DNA from: Flavihumibacter sp. CACIAM 22H1
Lineage (GTDB): Bacteria; Bacteroidota; Bacteroidia; Chitinophagales; Chitinophagaceae
NCBI RefSeq assembly: GCF_001601815.1
Contig: NZ_LUKG01000017.1
Location: 1 to 33,262, forward strand
Length of the DNA: 33,262 nucleotides
Direction: 5' to 3'
The translations under genes were made by a program, and so were the position numbers. Every line of letters starts with the position of its first letter. Positions within the stretch are counted from its first letter, which is position 1. Of this stretch, positions 1 to 9,029 are shown in pieces. A model generated the notes under the pieces. That model was given only the letters and a program-made list of their open reading frames with translations. It did not search any database and was not told where the DNA came from.

Positions 1-3000
1 CGCCTGAAAAATTTCCCCCGGCTATAAGGTCTGGCCGGCCATCCTTATCCAGGTCCACCACACCGAATGAAAACACCGTTGACCACTGTACTTCTTCCGG
101 CAATACGATTTTTTTAAACTGCCTTCCGCTCTGATTCATAAAAATACAGGACGACAATTCATGAATTTCCAGTTTTTTGAGCTTGGTTAGTTGCTCTCCA
201 AAAACCTGCTCAACAGACTGTCCGGCAAAAGAACTATAGTCGGCGTATTTTTTTCGAATCAATGCTGGCAGTCTTCTCTCCAATTCTTCTTTACCAAGGA
301 AACTCCTATACCGACCTTCTTTATACACTGCCAACACCTGCTCATAGCTCTGCGCATGCGCAAGCGGTCCGTGGTAAAGTTTTAAAGGAAATTGCGCCGA
401 TGCTTTTAACTTAGTATTGGTACCAAGGTTACCCGCAATTAATTCCGGAAATCCATCTTCGTTCATATCCTGCACCACAATGGTTTTCCAGTAACCTGCC
501 GTGTTTTCCAGGCCACCAAACCGGGTGCTTTTTTCCAACAGGTTATTGTTGAATTCGAAGATGCCGGGCTCCATCCAGTCTCCAACTACTACCAATTCTA
601 GTTGACCATCTTTATCCAGGTCGGCTATTACGGCATCTGTAACCATCCCTATCGAATCAGATACGCCGGCAAAACTCCGCTGGGGCTGAAGGAAATTACC
701 TTTGCCATCATTGATCAACAGATAAGAAGGCGGCGCCTGGCCATAACGACCGGTAATGGCCCGCCCCCCAATGAATAAATCAATATCTCCATCCCTATCC
801 AAATCGCCCGCCGCTACGCAGGATTTATTTATGGCTAACCCGGGTAGGGCAGGATTTATTTCAAAATTTCCTTTGCCGTCGTTCAGGTATAAACGATCGC
901 GTAGGGGAATAGCGCCTTCAAAAAATTCATTTCCGCCGGTAACTGTATACAGATCCAGGTCTTTATCATTATCTGCATCAAAAAAAACAGCATCTACTTC
1001 TTCTGCTGCAGCATATGGTTCAAAGCTTTGTTTAGTAAGCGGAAGAAAGCTACCATCGGGTAGTTGCCGGTACATGCAGCCAGCCTGTCCTTTTGCGCCG
1101 CCTAGGTATATATCCTCCAGTCCATCTGAGTTAATATCACCTACTGCCATGGCGGGCCCTTCCGTGCTTAATTTCTGTGGAATCAGTTCCTGGTTATTGA
1201 AATCCGAAAACTCATCTTCCCGGTGGTTAAAATCAATAGAAGCGGGCTTTTTTTCCGTAAACAGTCTTCTCTTGTTGCTATCTGCTGCCAACAGCTTTTC
1301 GGTATTGGTTTTTCCCGTGCCTTTTCTGATCGTTCGTTGTCCATTTTTGAAAGGTCCCGTAAAGGTTTCGGTGGGGCCGCCCGGCCATTGCACAATAATC
1401 TGCTCGGTGAGCGAGTCCTTTCCCAAACCAAAATGCAACTGGATGGTAGACGCACTTTGAAACCCCCTTGAACCGGTCAGTTCGCCGTAAAGTTTTTGAT
1501 GTTGGGTGCTTACTTCTACAGCAGCACCAAAAGCAAACGGGTTCAGGCTATCCCCGATTAAACGCAGTTGTAATGAGTTGTTTCCGGTAACCTGCAGGTT
1601 TTCATAAATACCTGCCGGTTCATTTGTATTGTTAACAATGATATCAAGGTCACCGTCTCCATCTAAATCTGCATAACAGGCACCCGTAGAAATGGTTGCT
1701 GCAGAAAAGCCGGCTTCTTTCGCAGCTGCAGCAAACCGGTAGCCGTTTATATTTTTAAAAAATGCATTGGGCACTGCACCGGTTGGCATTTTTTCCAACT
1801 TATCCCGATCATGCTGGCGCATTTCTTCGGGTTTATGCAGGCTTGCCTGGTGGGCAGCGTATTTCAGAAAGTCGATATTATTGGGCCTTTTTACAATTCC
1901 ATTTGAAACAAACAGATCACGCCAGCCATCATTATTGAAATCAGCAAGTAGGGGAGACCAGCTCCAATCTGTTGCAGCTACGCCCGCGTATAAGCCAATA
2001 TCTGCAAATAAATTGCCTTCTCCGATATTCAATTGTAGGGCATTCCTCGAAAACTGTGGATGATACCCCCACTGCCGTTGTTTGTGTTCATAAATCGAAA
2101 GGGGATCATCAGCGAGCGATTCTTTTAGAATTTTTTCTTCTCCTGGAAGCATGTCAGCAGTGAAGAGATCTGTCCAGCCATCGTTATTCAGGTCAGCTGC
2201 GTCACTGCCCATAGAAAACCGGCTTTCATGTGTAAAAGCGGCCTTATTCGACTCGCGAAATTTCCCGTTTCCAAGATTCAGGTAATAATAATCTTCTTCA
2301 TGAAAATCGTTGCTGACATAGATATCGGGCCATCCATCACGGTTAAAATCGGCTGTAATTGCGTTTAGGCCGTATCCCAGTGTGCTGCTGAAAATACCCG
2401 ACTGGGCGGTTACATCAATGAAGCTGGACTTGCCGTTCTGGCGGTCGTTTCTTAATAATTTATCGCCGGAGGCAGCATCTGTCCGGTAGCGCATGGAAGA
2501 GTCCTGCATGCTGGCTACTGAATGGATGGAATGATTTACGATAAAACAATCCAGGTCTCCATCCAGGTCATAATCAAAAAAAACAGCTTGTGTGTTAAAA
2601 CCCTCGATATCCAGTCCATAGCTTTTTGCCTGTTCTGTAAACTGGTTATTTCCCTGATTTATAAATAACTGGTTTCGTCCTTCGAAGTTGAGGTAGTTGC
2701 CCACTGCGCTCAAATAGATATCAAGCAATCCATCGTTGTTCAGATCGGCCATGGTGATGCCTGTGTTCCAGTTTCCCGATCCGGTTACGCCGGCTGCTTC
2801 GGTAATGTCTTCAAATACGAACCCTCCTTTATTGAGGTATAATTTATTAGGCCCCTGATTCGACACAAAATACAGATCATCGAGCCCGTCGTTGTTTATA
2901 TCACCTGCGGCAACGCCACCTCCGTTATAGTAGTAGAGATAATCAAAAATATTGGGTTTTGAATAAGGATCGATAGCGTTCACAAAATCTATCCCGGTAT

Positions 3001-3100
3001 AACTAGCTTCCCGCAGCCTAAATAGGGTAGGTGCCGGTTTGGTCTGGCAACCAAAACAGTGCAGTAAGAAGCCGAGATAAATAAGTTGTCTGATTTTCAT
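1..3100 (-). CDS. VCBS/FG-GAP repeat lipoprotein with ASPIC/UnbV domain, C-terminus cut by window edge
   Basis: The open frame runs from an ATG at 3100 to the left edge without a stop, giving 1033 residues of a protein continuing outside the window. The N-terminus MKIRQLIYLGFLLHCFGC is a lipoprotein signal with the lipobox cysteine at residue 18. I count about 13 calcium-binding loops of the DxNxDGxxD kind (for example DINNDGLDD, DFNRDGWPD, DLDRDGDID), the hallmark of FG-GAP/VCBS beta-propeller blades. Around residues 510-590 a segment containing GSRGFQSAS and LHFGLG resembles the ASPIC/UnbV domain of the CRTAC1 family. Such proteins of about 1100 residues often accompany SusC/SusD pairs in Bacteroidota and are thought to act at the cell surface; no reaction is established. 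It follows the SusC/SusD/lipoprotein genes on the same strand, but a terminator-like hairpin sits directly before its start codon. Family call is firm, function is not. Confidence 0.88.
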   Translation of the reverse strand, partial: MKIRQLIYLGFLLHCFGCQTKPAPTLFRLREASYTGIDFVNAIDPYSKPNIFDYLYYYNGGGVAAGDINNDGLDDLYFVSNQGPNKLYLNKGGFVFEDITEAAGVTGSGNWNTGITMADLNNDGLLDIYLSAVGNYLNFEGRNQLFINQGNNQFTEQAKSYGLDIEGFNTQAVFFDYDLDGDLDCFIVNHSIHSVASMQDSSMRYRTDAASGDKLLRNDRQNGKSSFIDVTAQSGIFSSTLGYGLNAITADFNRDGWPDIYVSNDFHEEDYYYLNLGNGKFRESNKAAFTHESRFSMGSDAADLNNDGWTDLFTADMLPGEEKILKESLADDPLSIYEHKQRQWGYHPQFSRNALQLNIGEGNLFADIGLYAGVAATDWSWSPLLADFNNDGWRDLFVSNGIVKRPNNIDFLKYAAHQASLHKPEEMRQHDRDKLEKMPTGAVPNAFFKNINGYRFAAAAKEAGFSAATISTGACYADLDGDGDLDIIVNNTNEPAGIYENLQVTGNNSLQLRLIGDSLNPFAFGAAVEVSTQHQKLYGELTGSRGFQSASTIQLHFGLGKDSLTEQIIVQWPGGPTETFTGPFKNGQRTIRKGTGKTNTEKLLAADSNKRRLFTEKKPASIDFNHREDEFSDFNNQELIPQKLSTEGPAMAVGDINSDGLEDIYLGGAKGQAGCMYRQLPDGSFLPLTKQSFEPYAAAEEVDAVFFDADNDKDLDLYTVTGGNEFFEGAIPLRDRLYLNDGKGNFEINPALPGLAINKSCVAAGDLDRDGDIDLFIGGRAITGRYGQAPPSYLLINDGKGNFLQPQRSFAGVSDSIGMVTDAVIADLDKDGQLELVVVGDWMEPGIFEFNNNLLEKSTRFGGLENTAGYWKTIVVQDMNEDGFPELIAGNLGTNTKLKASAQFPLKLYHGPLAHAQSYEQVLAVYKEGRYRSFLGKEELERRLPALIRKKYADYSSFAGQSVEQVFGEQLTKLKKLEIHELSSCIFMNQSGRQFKKIVLPEEVQWSTVFSFGVVDLDKDGRPDLIAGGNFSG

Positions 3101-3133
3101 AAAATAAAAAAGTCGGCTGCAAATGCAGCCGAC
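3101..3133 (-). terminator. Perfect hairpin plus U-tract, abutting the start of the VCBS gene
   Basis: GTCGGCTGC (3112-3120) and GCAGCCGAC (3125-3133) form a perfect 9-bp stem with a 4-base loop. Read on the minus strand it is followed at once by an 11-base U-rich tract (3111-3101), the geometry of an intrinsic terminator for the SusC/SusD/lipoprotein transcript. The tract runs straight into the ATG of the next gene at 3100, so there is no room for a separate promoter or Shine-Dalgarno between them. It may act as a partial terminator that lowers expression of the downstream gene. Confidence 0.75.
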
Positions 3134-3178
3134 GGTACCAAACCAACTGCTAATTGGTATATTAAGAAAGCGTCTTGG

Positions 3179-3673
3179 TTATTTGATCAATTGATTAATC
3201 CGAACGGTCCATACTCTTACCGAGCCATCGGCTGCCTTCACCTGATACTTTCTGGGTTGAGAGAAATCACCCGGTATTCCAGGGCGAGGCGCGCCTTCCA
3301 TGGCCGTCATAGTGGCGGCTGTTGAAATATTGGACATAAACACCAGGTTAGTAAGATTGACCTTATCCCGCTCTGCTGCTGTAAAGCTTCCAGAAGCACC
3401 AGGTACCTGCACATCAAAGATGGCAGAATCGGTAGCAGCACCCGGCGTATCTTCCAGGCGTTTAAATTGCTTGGCAGAAACATTCAGGTTAACAATCCGA
3501 ACCACGGGGCTACCCCCGGAGCTGGCCGTAGGATCTTCAAAACGATACTCCATAAACACATCTGTTATGAAAGCGTCTTTAAATTTCGGCAAATTATCAT
3601 CCAGTCCTGATTTGAGGCAGGAGCTCATGGATAAAACCAGTATGGCTAAAACAACACTATACAGTCTTTTCAT
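3179..3673 (-). CDS. Small lipoprotein of a SusC/SusD locus, possibly DUF5018-like
   Basis: A 164-residue protein starting MKRLYSVVLAILVLSMSSC, a lipoprotein signal with the cysteine at residue 19, so it should be anchored in a membrane, probably exposed at the surface. The rest is predicted beta-rich. The C-terminal KYQVKAADGSVRVWTVRI resembles the end of Bacteroidota DUF5018-type domains (a pattern of Y-V-A-DGS-W-V). I see no catalytic motif. It begins 18 bases after the SusD stop and ends just before a strong hairpin terminator, so it is probably the last gene of the sigma-controlled unit. Its position is where SusE/SusF-like glycan-binding lipoproteins usually lie, so a glycan-binding role is a reasonable inference. 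The DUF assignment comes from recall of the pattern and is uncertain. Confidence 0.7.
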   Translation of the reverse strand: MKRLYSVVLAILVLSMSSCLKSGLDDNLPKFKDAFITDVFMEYRFEDPTASSGGSPVVRIVNLNVSAKQFKRLEDTPGAATDSAIFDVQVPGASGSFTAAERDKVNLTNLVFMSNISTAATMTAMEGAPRPGIPGDFSQPRKYQVKAADGSVRVWTVRINQLIK

Positions 3674-3691
3674 AATTTCTTAGTTTTCTGA

Positions 3692-5479
3692 TTACCAATT
3701 GGGGTTCTGTTCTAAACTGCCGTGCCGTACGATCTGGGAATTCTGTATGGGAAGCAGATAGCGACGGGTTTCATCAAAGACCCGAATATCATTCTGATTA
3801 AAGTTGATCACTTCTACCCGGTATCCATTCCTGTTGGCATTAATTTCCATAAACGTAGGAGCTTCTTCCAGTTCAGGAATCGTTCCATTTGCTGCAATAC
3901 CGTGGTTGGCATCGCCGCCGTATTTACCCCATCTCAGCAAACTCCAGTAGTAGTCTTTTTCCTTGAATAACTCAACCCTTCTTTCTCTTTTGTAATCCGT
4001 CCATGCATCAGCTGCGCTTACTGCTGTAGAGGCCGGCAGCCCGCCATGAAACTCCCTGGTAATATTGAAGGTTTGAACGGCTTCCGGAATTTTACCCTGG
4101 CGCAGCAATGCTTCTGCTTTATTCAGGTACACTCTTCCAAGACGGAAAATAACCCAATGATAATCGGTGTTCACATTAAAGAACGGCCGGGGGGCAATAT
4201 TACTGTAAATGCCTTTGCGGAAAAACGCATTCGTAATTTGGGTACAGCAGTCGGAGTTCAGTGATCCTTTAATAAGGCGGTGCAGGTTTCCGTTACGATT
4301 GGTGGTAACCAGTTCACCATACCAGGCTGTAGAATCATACACGATACTGGCAGCCAAGCGCTTATCGCGATTGTTATAGATAACGCTGTTGATAGATCCT
4401 TGCCCTGTAATTACAGCACTATCTGCATAGGTAGAGCTGCGTTTGGTAATATTTGCCTGATACTGCGATGTTTGATCCCATTTTACAGCCTTGGTCGGAT
4501 CTGCCTGGTCAATGGCCAGGTAATCATCCATCAGGTTTTGGGTAGGAGAATAACGACCCCAGTTTTCAAATACTTTATCCTGTTTGAACAGGGGAGTACC
4601 GCCTCTTAGATTTAAGTCATCATTGTTAACGTTCGGAATGGCGCGTTGCATATCCCAGTCGATGCTGGAAACAACGGTATTCGACTTGTCGCGGTAGTAG
4701 CCTAAAATAACTTCTGAGGAGAAGCGCTGTTTTTCATTGAAGATACCCTCATAATCTGCCTGCAGTGCATGTTTACCACTACCAATTATGGCATCAGCTG
4801 CATCAATTGATTGCTGGTAATACGATGCTTCGCCTGTATAAGCAGCTGCCTGTAAAGCAACTTCCGATTTCAGTGCATAGGCAGCCGCTTTGGAAGCCAG
4901 CCCGGAAGGAGCTGTTTCAGGCAAACCGGCAATTGCATCATTGATATCTTTCATCAGGAGCGTATACGTTTCTGCAATGCTGGCTGTTTGCGGAAGAGAG
5001 AAGTTTTCTTCTGATTCAGTCAACAAGCGATCAACATACACCACTCTGCCAAACCGGCGGGCTAACCAATAATAGGTCATAGCACGCAAAAATTTACCAT
5101 GTCCTACCAGTTCGGTTTTTTCCGCTTCGGTTAGATTAGACGTCTGTGCTTTTTCAATGATCAGGTTACAACGGCGGATTCTGGAAAACTGGTTAAAGCC
5201 GTAGTCATCATCTCTGGTAATCTGATCGCGCGTAAAGGCGTCTCCGTTACTGGCAATTATATTATTGGTCCTTACTTCATCTTCTACATAATTGGTGTAG
5301 AGGTTGAGCACTTCTGCATAAGCACCGTTTACGAATACCATGGCATTGTTCTTGGAACTCCAAACAGCCAGTTCATCAAATTTGTCGAAAGGTCTGGTTT
5401 CATCCAGTTTTTTACAGGAAATACCAAGCAGGGCGAGCAGGAAAAAAACCGCGCCTATTTTTATAAATAATTTTTTCAT
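3692..5479 (-). CDS. SusD/RagB family outer-membrane lipoprotein (first pair)
   Basis: The surface partner that caps the SusC channel and helps to capture glycans. I use the ATG at 5479 (595 residues) because MKKLFIKIGAVFFLLALLGISC is then a clean lipoprotein signal; an upstream in-frame GTG at 5500 would add seven residues and overlap the SusC stop. Family features visible are the N-terminal SusD_RagB segment, GKFLRAMTYYWLARRFGRV near residue 125 (the helix found in nearly all members), the later run LGRVYLNKAEALLRQG, and a C-terminal ERRVELFKEKDYYWSLLRWGK box. The length is at the long end for the family. The gene starts 20 bases after SusC stops, so the two are co-transcribed, and 18 bases before the small lipoprotein gene. 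The ligand cannot be deduced from sequence. Confidence 0.95.
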   Translation of the reverse strand: MKKLFIKIGAVFFLLALLGISCKKLDETRPFDKFDELAVWSSKNNAMVFVNGAYAEVLNLYTNYVEDEVRTNNIIASNGDAFTRDQITRDDDYGFNQFSRIRRCNLIIEKAQTSNLTEAEKTELVGHGKFLRAMTYYWLARRFGRVVYVDRLLTESEENFSLPQTASIAETYTLLMKDINDAIAGLPETAPSGLASKAAAYALKSEVALQAAAYTGEASYYQQSIDAADAIIGSGKHALQADYEGIFNEKQRFSSEVILGYYRDKSNTVVSSIDWDMQRAIPNVNNDDLNLRGGTPLFKQDKVFENWGRYSPTQNLMDDYLAIDQADPTKAVKWDQTSQYQANITKRSSTYADSAVITGQGSINSVIYNNRDKRLAASIVYDSTAWYGELVTTNRNGNLHRLIKGSLNSDCCTQITNAFFRKGIYSNIAPRPFFNVNTDYHWVIFRLGRVYLNKAEALLRQGKIPEAVQTFNITREFHGGLPASTAVSAADAWTDYKRERRVELFKEKDYYWSLLRWGKYGGDANHGIAANGTIPELEEAPTFMEINANRNGYRVEVINFNQNDIRVFDETRRYLLPIQNSQIVRHGSLEQNPNW

Positions 5480-5499
5480 ACGTTCAATTTGTTGATTCA

Positions 5500-8400
5500 C
5501 TAAAAACCAATATTCACATTGAGAGAATATACCCGCTGAGAGGGGTAATCGTAGTTATTGCTGCTTCCAGTTTCCGGATCAAGTCCATACTTCTTAATTT
5601 CAGAGAAGGTCAGCAGGTTGGTGCCGCTCAGTGTTACTCTAAAATCCTGTACAAAGCTGAAGCGGTTAACCAGGAGCTTCTTAAAGTCGTAACCAATTTG
5701 CAGGGCCTTTAAACGTACATAACCTGCATTGATAATCCACCAGTCTGAGGTAACAGAGTTATGGTTTCCGTTTACACCGCTTCCAGAAATCAGCCTTGGG
5801 AATCTTGCATCTTCATTCCCTGCTTTTCCGGCTTCCCAACGATCTTCGGTCTGGAATGCATACCGGATACTGGTAGAATAATTGCTCTGGAATACATCTC
5901 CCAGGTAAATGCTTCTTTTTCCGCTTCCCTGCCACAACATATTCAGGAACCAGCCATTGTATTTCAGGTCGGCAGTAAAACCAAAATTGGTACGGGGGAA
6001 TGTATTTTTACCAACTCGTCTAAAATCATCCCCATCAATTTTACCATCGCCATTGGCATCTTCATAAATTATATCACCAGGCGCAATATTGGAAGATCTT
6101 CTTCTGGGGTTGTTGATAATGTCAGCCGAATTTTGATACAGTCCATTGGTTAGGTAAGCAGTTTGCAGAAAGCCGGGTTGATAATAAGATGTTGTATATG
6201 GATTTTTAAGTGTTGCACTATCCTCGAAAGGATTCACTTCCCATAACTGATCAAATTTCACAAAGTTTGCACCCAGATTATACTGCAGTTTCCCTATGCT
6301 ATTGCTGTATTTTACTGCAAAATCAAAACCAGCTCTACGGAATGCACCATTCGAACGAACGAAAGGCAGTGCTGTTCCGAGTGGATCAGTATACCCTTGT
6401 CCGGATGGAGACGCCAGGTAACCCGTGGTACGGATATAGAAATAATCTAACGAACCGCTCAGCCGGTTATTCAATGTGGCAAAATCAAAACCAGTATTAA
6501 AGGACTGTTGATCATACCAACTAATATCCGGGCTAGGAATGGTGGGTGGGTTTAAGCTGGGTTGTAACACGCCTCCAACAACGTAGCCACCGCCCTGTGC
6601 ATAACCAGGAATATAGGCGAAATAACCAATAGAGGGGCTACCATCAGAATTCCGTTGAATTTGCCCCACACTACCATAGGAAATCCGGTACCGTAAATAG
6701 TTGAGGATATTTAACTCATTCAGCTTGTCCATGAATCTTTCCTCGCTGATATTCCAACCCAATGCTGCGCCTGGGAAAAATCCTCTTCTTTTTCCCGCAG
6801 GAAACAAATCATTTCCGTCATTTCTGAAGCTGGCTTCAACTGTGTATTTGTCCTTAAACTTATAGAAGACCCTTCCCAGCCAGGCGTTTCTCACTTCCTC
6901 CCGTGCAGAACCACCATTGGTAGCAGATGCCTGAGGGCCAGCAAACAATTGATCAATATTGAATACATATGCATTTCGTCCGGCATTGAAGTTTTCGCCA
7001 TAGCCATAAGCTTCCTCATAACCGAGCATACCCGAAACTTCATGCTCACCGAAAGTGCGGTTGTATTCACCGAATCCCTGTAACACATAATTATAGCCGG
7101 TGGAGGTGGAATTGCGCAGGTTGGGCGCATTTGCATAATTGGGCACATCAGATCCTACGGCATACTGAGGGGCGGTTGCATTCCATGATCGTCCATAATA
7201 TTGCGACTGGCGGAAGTTGCCATTTGCGCGAAACGACAATCCTTTTACACCAGGAACCGTCCAATTCAAAATTACATTGGCATTATTATCACGATCTTCA
7301 TCCTTTATGTAACCGCTTCTCGGATCAGTTTCAACAATGGGGTGATCTCCTTTATTGGCATATTTGGTTCTTGCCAGGTCAGCATACGCCCGTTCCATAG
7401 GAGAAGCATTCTGGATATGGCTCCAAATAGCAAAGTATCCACTGCCGTAAGCGCTCTGATTGTCTCGGCGAATTTCAGTAGTTCCGTAGAGAGCCACCGT
7501 TGCTTTCAATCCTATTTTTTCAAACTCACTGGTAACACTAAGGCGATAGTTATACCGCTTCATCCAGTTCGTATTAAACTTATACAATGCGCCCTGATTC
7601 TGGTATCCCAGGGAAGCATAATACTGCAATTGCTTGGTTCCACCAGTTACGGACAAATTGTGTCGGCTAGTAGGCGCATAATTGTTTAATACTAGTTTCT
7701 GCCAGTCATTATTCGGAAAATTAAGTGGATCAGATTGGTCGCGGTATTTCTGAACATCCTCCGGACTGTACCTTCCGGGATTACCTTCGAGCTCATCTAC
7801 CTGGTTTATCAGGCTTACGAGTTCTATTGAACTGACTTTACGGGGTAAGTAGGTCGGTTGAGAAAGGTCATGGCCAAATGAATAGTTTGCACTCATTTTT
7901 CCTTTAGTTCCTCTTTTTGTTGTAACCAGAACAACGCCATTACCTGCAGCAACTCCATAAATCGCAGTTGCCGGACCATCTTTCAGGAAAGAAATGTTTT
8001 CAATGTCATTGATATTCAGTGTCTGGAACTGGAATTCAGTGGATATAATATCATCAATTACAAATACTGGTGTTCCTCCACCACGGATGGATACCGCCGG
8101 GCGTTTACCAATACCACCGCCGCTTGCTGTAACTATTAAACCAGGTACCCTACCTGCCAATGCTTCACCAACAGATGTAGCACCCAGGTTCTGGATTTTA
8201 TCTGATTTCATAGTGGTAACTGAGGTGATGTTTTTACCTCGTGTTGAAGTTCCATACCCTACCACTATTACCTCATCCATATCATTAGGCAGTTTTACCA
8301 TAGTGATATTGAAGGAAGTAAGTTTGCCTACTTTAATCGTTTGCTTTTCATAGCCAACATATGAAATCTCAATAGTAGAATTTTCATCCACTTCCAGGGA

Positions 8401-8922
8401 AAAATTACCGTTTTCATCGGTAGCTGTACCTTTTGATTTTCCCAGCTGAACAATACTTACACCTGCCAGGGGAGCACCTGCTGCATCGGTAATTTTTCCG
8501 GTTACAGGTACGGGTGCCAATTCAAAAGGGTCTTTTTCGGCAGGCAGGTCACTTACTTCACTGGCTGGCCGCAGAATGATGGTTTTATCAACTATTTTAA
8601 AGGTAAGTCCCTGCTTTTCAAGTACCATTTCAAGTGTTTCCCGAAGAGGGAGCTTCTCAACATGAATAGAAAAACTGCGGGATTTTTTCAGTAAAGCATC
8701 ATTGTAAATGAAATTATAGCCGGTTTGTCTGTTTACTTCGGTGAACAGTTTCTCCAGGCTGATCTTTCGTTTCGACAGTGAAATGGATTGCCCGAATCCA
8801 TTCGCCGAAACCTGTAATGCCGTTGCCAGCAATACAATAGCAGTAGTTCTCATATACAATAGCAGTTTTGGGGGTGCCTTCGGCAGTTGCCGCAACAGGC
8901 CGGCTGTAGCTTTAAATTGCAT
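5500..8922 (-). CDS. SusC/RagA TonB-dependent receptor with STN signalling domain (first pair)
   Basis: An outer-membrane TonB-dependent transporter of 1140 residues that imports oligosaccharides together with SusD. Order of parts: a signal region ending in LQVSANGFGQ; an STN domain (about residues 50-120, ISLEKLFTEVNRQTGYNFIY); a carboxypeptidase-regulatory-like beta-sandwich (about 140-215, from VTGKITDAAGAPLAGVSIV); the segment DEVIVVGYGTS; a plug with VSIRGGGTPVFVIDD; then the barrel ending in YSLNVNIGF. A DANGDGKIDGDDF loop near the C-terminal third is a probable calcium site. The STN domain is the part that signals to a FecR anti-sigma factor, and sigma and FecR genes lie immediately upstream, so this receptor is probably induced by its own substrate. 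The start at 8922 keeps the extended basic leader common in Chitinophagaceae SusC proteins; an internal ATG at 8853 is the alternative. Confidence 0.96.
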   Translation of the reverse strand: MQFKATAGLLRQLPKAPPKLLLYMRTTAIVLLATALQVSANGFGQSISLSKRKISLEKLFTEVNRQTGYNFIYNDALLKKSRSFSIHVEKLPLRETLEMVLEKQGLTFKIVDKTIILRPASEVSDLPAEKDPFELAPVPVTGKITDAAGAPLAGVSIVQLGKSKGTATDENGNFSLEVDENSTIEISYVGYEKQTIKVGKLTSFNITMVKLPNDMDEVIVVGYGTSTRGKNITSVTTMKSDKIQNLGATSVGEALAGRVPGLIVTASGGGIGKRPAVSIRGGGTPVFVIDDIISTEFQFQTLNINDIENISFLKDGPATAIYGVAAGNGVVLVTTKRGTKGKMSANYSFGHDLSQPTYLPRKVSSIELVSLINQVDELEGNPGRYSPEDVQKYRDQSDPLNFPNNDWQKLVLNNYAPTSRHNLSVTGGTKQLQYYASLGYQNQGALYKFNTNWMKRYNYRLSVTSEFEKIGLKATVALYGTTEIRRDNQSAYGSGYFAIWSHIQNASPMERAYADLARTKYANKGDHPIVETDPRSGYIKDEDRDNNANVILNWTVPGVKGLSFRANGNFRQSQYYGRSWNATAPQYAVGSDVPNYANAPNLRNSTSTGYNYVLQGFGEYNRTFGEHEVSGMLGYEEAYGYGENFNAGRNAYVFNIDQLFAGPQASATNGGSAREEVRNAWLGRVFYKFKDKYTVEASFRNDGNDLFPAGKRRGFFPGAALGWNISEERFMDKLNELNILNYLRYRISYGSVGQIQRNSDGSPSIGYFAYIPGYAQGGGYVVGGVLQPSLNPPTIPSPDISWYDQQSFNTGFDFATLNNRLSGSLDYFYIRTTGYLASPSGQGYTDPLGTALPFVRSNGAFRRAGFDFAVKYSNSIGKLQYNLGANFVKFDQLWEVNPFEDSATLKNPYTTSYYQPGFLQTAYLTNGLYQNSADIINNPRRRSSNIAPGDIIYEDANGDGKIDGDDFRRVGKNTFPRTNFGFTADLKYNGWFLNMLWQGSGKRSIYLGDVFQSNYSTSIRYAFQTEDRWEAGKAGNEDARFPRLISGSGVNGNHNSVTSDWWIINAGYVRLKALQIGYDFKKLLVNRFSFVQDFRVTLSGTNLLTFSEIKKYGLDPETGSSNNYDYPSQRVYSLNVNIGF

Positions 8923-8987
8923 ACATTTGTGTTGTTTTGGTTAATAAATAATTCCTCGAACGTGTTATTAAACGCCAAACAAATCCG

Positions 8988-9022
8988 GCAGGGTCGTGGT
9001 ACCAACACGCCCTGCTTTTTTT
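8988..9022 (+). terminator. Plus-strand terminator-like hairpin between FecR and SusC genes
   Basis: GCAGGG-T-CGTG (8988-8998) pairs with CACG-CCCTGC (9006-9015), a 10-bp stem with one bulged T and a 7-base loop. On the plus strand it is followed by seven T residues (9016-9022), the classical intrinsic terminator layout. The flanking genes are all on the minus strand, where the hairpin has an A-tract before it and only a loosely T-rich stretch after it. It may stop antisense transcription, work partly in both directions, or be a structure in the SusC leader. Confidence 0.5.
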
Positions 9023-9029
9023 ATGGCTT

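Noticed and set aside
756-1460. A 234-codon open frame on the plus strand
   Set aside because: It lies antisense to the VCBS repeat gene, whose frame is conserved over the whole region; its composition is low-complexity Ser/Pro-rich, as expected of an antisense shadow.
5480-5500. Upstream GTG start for the first SusD gene
   Set aside because: It would add seven residues before a complete lipoprotein signal and overlap the SusC stop.
7201-7689. A 162-codon plus-strand open frame
   Set aside because: Antisense to the SusC barrel, with no family features and no start context.
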